Source: Pirellulales bacterium (lineage in GTDB: Bacteria; Planctomycetota; Planctomycetia; Pirellulales; Thermoguttaceae). From it: a DNA stretch of 5,919 nt. The notes below the pieces were generated by a model. The model saw only the letters and a list, made by a program, of their open reading frames with translations, was not told the origin of the DNA and did not search any database. The first letter of the stretch is position 1, and each line of letters starts with the position of its first letter. Of this stretch, positions 4,834-5,919 are shown piece after piece. The DNA is taken from the NCBI GenBank assembly GCA_030605745.1, contig JAUWHT010000098.1, forward strand, positions 1-5,919, written 5' to 3'. A program made the translations under genes and the position numbers.

Positions 4834-5919
4834 CGTTGATCACCGGCGACGGCGTGGGCCCGGAACTGGCTGATGCGGCACGGCGGTGTGTGGATGCGAC
4901 CGGGGTGGATATTGATTGGGACGTGCAGGCGGCGGGCATCGACGTGATGCAGAAGACCGGCACGCCGCTGCCGGACGCCGTGATGGAGAGCATCCGCCGC
5001 ACACGCTGCGCATTGAAGGCGCCAATCACTACGCCGGTGGGCAAGGGCTTTCGCAGTATCAACGTGCATCTTCGCCAAGAGTTGGGGCTGTTCGCCTGCA
5101 TCCGGCCGTGCAAGTATTACCCGGGCGTCCGCACGTTCTTCACAGACCATCACGTGGACCTGGTGATTGTCCGCGAGAATACCGAGGACCTTTACGCGGG
5201 GATCGAGTTCGAGGCGGGCAAGCCAGCCACCGGTGAATTGGTCGATTACATCAACCGGCTGTCGACCGACAAGGAGATTCGCACCGGGCGCGACGAGACG
5301 GGCATCTCGATCAAGCCGATCAGCATCTCCGGCACCCAACGGATTGTCCGCTACGCGCTGGAGTACGCGCGGGACAACGGCCGACGGAAAGTCACCGCCG
5401 TGCACAAGGCCAACATCATGAAGTACAGCGATGGGCTGTTCCTGAATACCGCACGGAAGGTGGCCGAAGAGTTCTTTGCAAGCAACAGCGGCAGCGGCAT
5501 CGAGTTCGAGGACCGCATCGTCGACAACATGTGCATGCAGCTTGTGCAGAAGCCCGAGCTGTACGACGTGCTCGTGCTGCCGAACCTTTACGGCGATATC
5601 CTCAGCGACCTGGCGGCCGGGTTGGTCGGCGGCCTGGGAGTTGCGCCCGGGATGAACGTCGGTCCCAACGGCGCGGTCTTCGAGGCCACCCACGGCAGCG
5701 CGCCAAAGTACAAGGGCCAGAACAAGGTCAACCCAACCGCGCTGATCCTCTCGGCCATGCTGATGCTGCGATACCTGAAAGAGACCGACGCGGCCGACCG
5801 GCTGGAAGCAGCCACAGCGGCAGTGATCCTCGAGGGCAAGGACGTCACCTACGACATGAAGCCGCACCGCGACGACCCCACGGCCGTCGGTACCCGGGAA
5901 ATGGCCGCGGCGATTTGCA
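4818..5919 (+). CDS. icd: Isocitrate dehydrogenase (decarboxylating), 3' end cut by window
   Basis: The enzyme oxidises isocitrate to 2-oxoglutarate and CO2 in the TCA cycle, in the cytoplasm, using Mg/Mn and NAD(P). 367 complete codons are visible. ITGDGVGPEL (8-17) is the family N-terminal loop. FRSINVHLRQEL (78-89) supplies the isocitrate-binding Ser80, Asn82 and Arg86, with Arg96 and Arg119 (VRENTED) completing the set equivalent to E. coli Ser113, Asn115, Arg119, Arg129 and Arg153. This favours isocitrate over isopropylmalate. YAGIE carries the catalytic Tyr126, and HKAN carries Lys197. The metal-binding Asp residues sit at 236, 260 and 264, the last two in the family signature NLYGDILSDLAAGL (256-269). 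HGSAPKYKGQNKVNP (292-306) is the cofactor loop. The size fits the shorter, monofunctional IDH type rather than the 416-residue E. coli form, and only a few residues are likely missing. Start chosen at 4818 because GDGVGPE follows at the usual distance; its Shine-Dalgarno sequence is weak (GGA, seven bases upstream). Lies 43 bases after the antitoxin-like stop, overlapping the toxin relic. Confidence 0.9.
   Translation, partial: MAHKVTLITGDGVGPELADAARRCVDATGVDIDWDVQAAGIDVMQKTGTPLPDAVMESIRRTRCALKAPITTPVGKGFRSINVHLRQELGLFACIRPCKYYPGVRTFFTDHHVDLVIVRENTEDLYAGIEFEAGKPATGELVDYINRLSTDKEIRTGRDETGISIKPISISGTQRIVRYALEYARDNGRRKVTAVHKANIMKYSDGLFLNTARKVAEEFFASNSGSGIEFEDRIVDNMCMQLVQKPELYDVLVLPNLYGDILSDLAAGLVGGLGVAPGMNVGPNGAVFEATHGSAPKYKGQNKVNPTALILSAMLMLRYLKETDAADRLEAATAAVILEGKDVTYDMKPHRDDPTAVGTREMAAAIC

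Noticed and set aside
4716..5867. 383-codon minus-strand frame
   Set aside because: It is antisense to isocitrate dehydrogenase, whose active-site motifs are unmistakable on the plus strand; the long frame follows from GC-rich codon bias.

Overview
The window looks like a piece of a GC-rich planctomycete genome, or a close relative within the Planctomycetota. Two features point there. The first gene carries an N-terminal LExLEDRxLLS motif (the LEPR-XLL type, typical of planctomycete secreted or surface proteins). The longest gene is a DUF4175-like membrane protein with a very long Gln/Pro/Asp/Gly-rich insert, a form common in that phylum. Species cannot be assigned from this sequence.

Layout, left to right. 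Positions 1-237 hold no credible gene: there is a 14-bp inverted repeat (1-14 and 98-111) and a strong rho-independent terminator (163-200). Positions 238-1432 (+) encode a LEPR-XLL/LamG-domain protein split in two by a frame change at about 832, where the first frame meets three consecutive stop codons. The LamG fold continues in the second frame, followed by a Gly-rich linker and an unrecognised C-terminal part. The middle of this gene (about 541-848) is strikingly AT-rich (about 35% G+C by hand count), unlike its flanks. A convergent intergenic gap (1433-1519) holds an imperfect hairpin. Positions 1520-4480 (-) encode the 986-residue DUF4175-like protein. The divergent gap 4481-4570 carries a perfect TATAAT on the minus strand. 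Positions 4571-4774 (+) encode a 67-residue antitoxin-like protein whose stop overlaps, as ATGA, a reading frame beginning MKIVLDTS. That is how PIN-domain (VapC-like) toxins typically begin, but this frame ends after 20 codons. Immediately after, overlapping its last 16 bases, starts an isocitrate dehydrogenase gene (4818 to the window end), complete except perhaps for its last few residues.

There is no sign that these genes form one pathway. The convergent and divergent orientations make at least three transcription units: the surface protein, the DUF4175 protein, and antitoxin/toxin relic/icd. The most noteworthy observation is the apparently toxin-less toxin-antitoxin locus fused to the 5' edge of a central-metabolism gene. 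Next come the AT-rich, frameshifted segment in the surface-protein gene and the mixed cofactor determinants of the isocitrate dehydrogenase. I see no convincing wholly new system; these are remnants and mosaics that can be tested.
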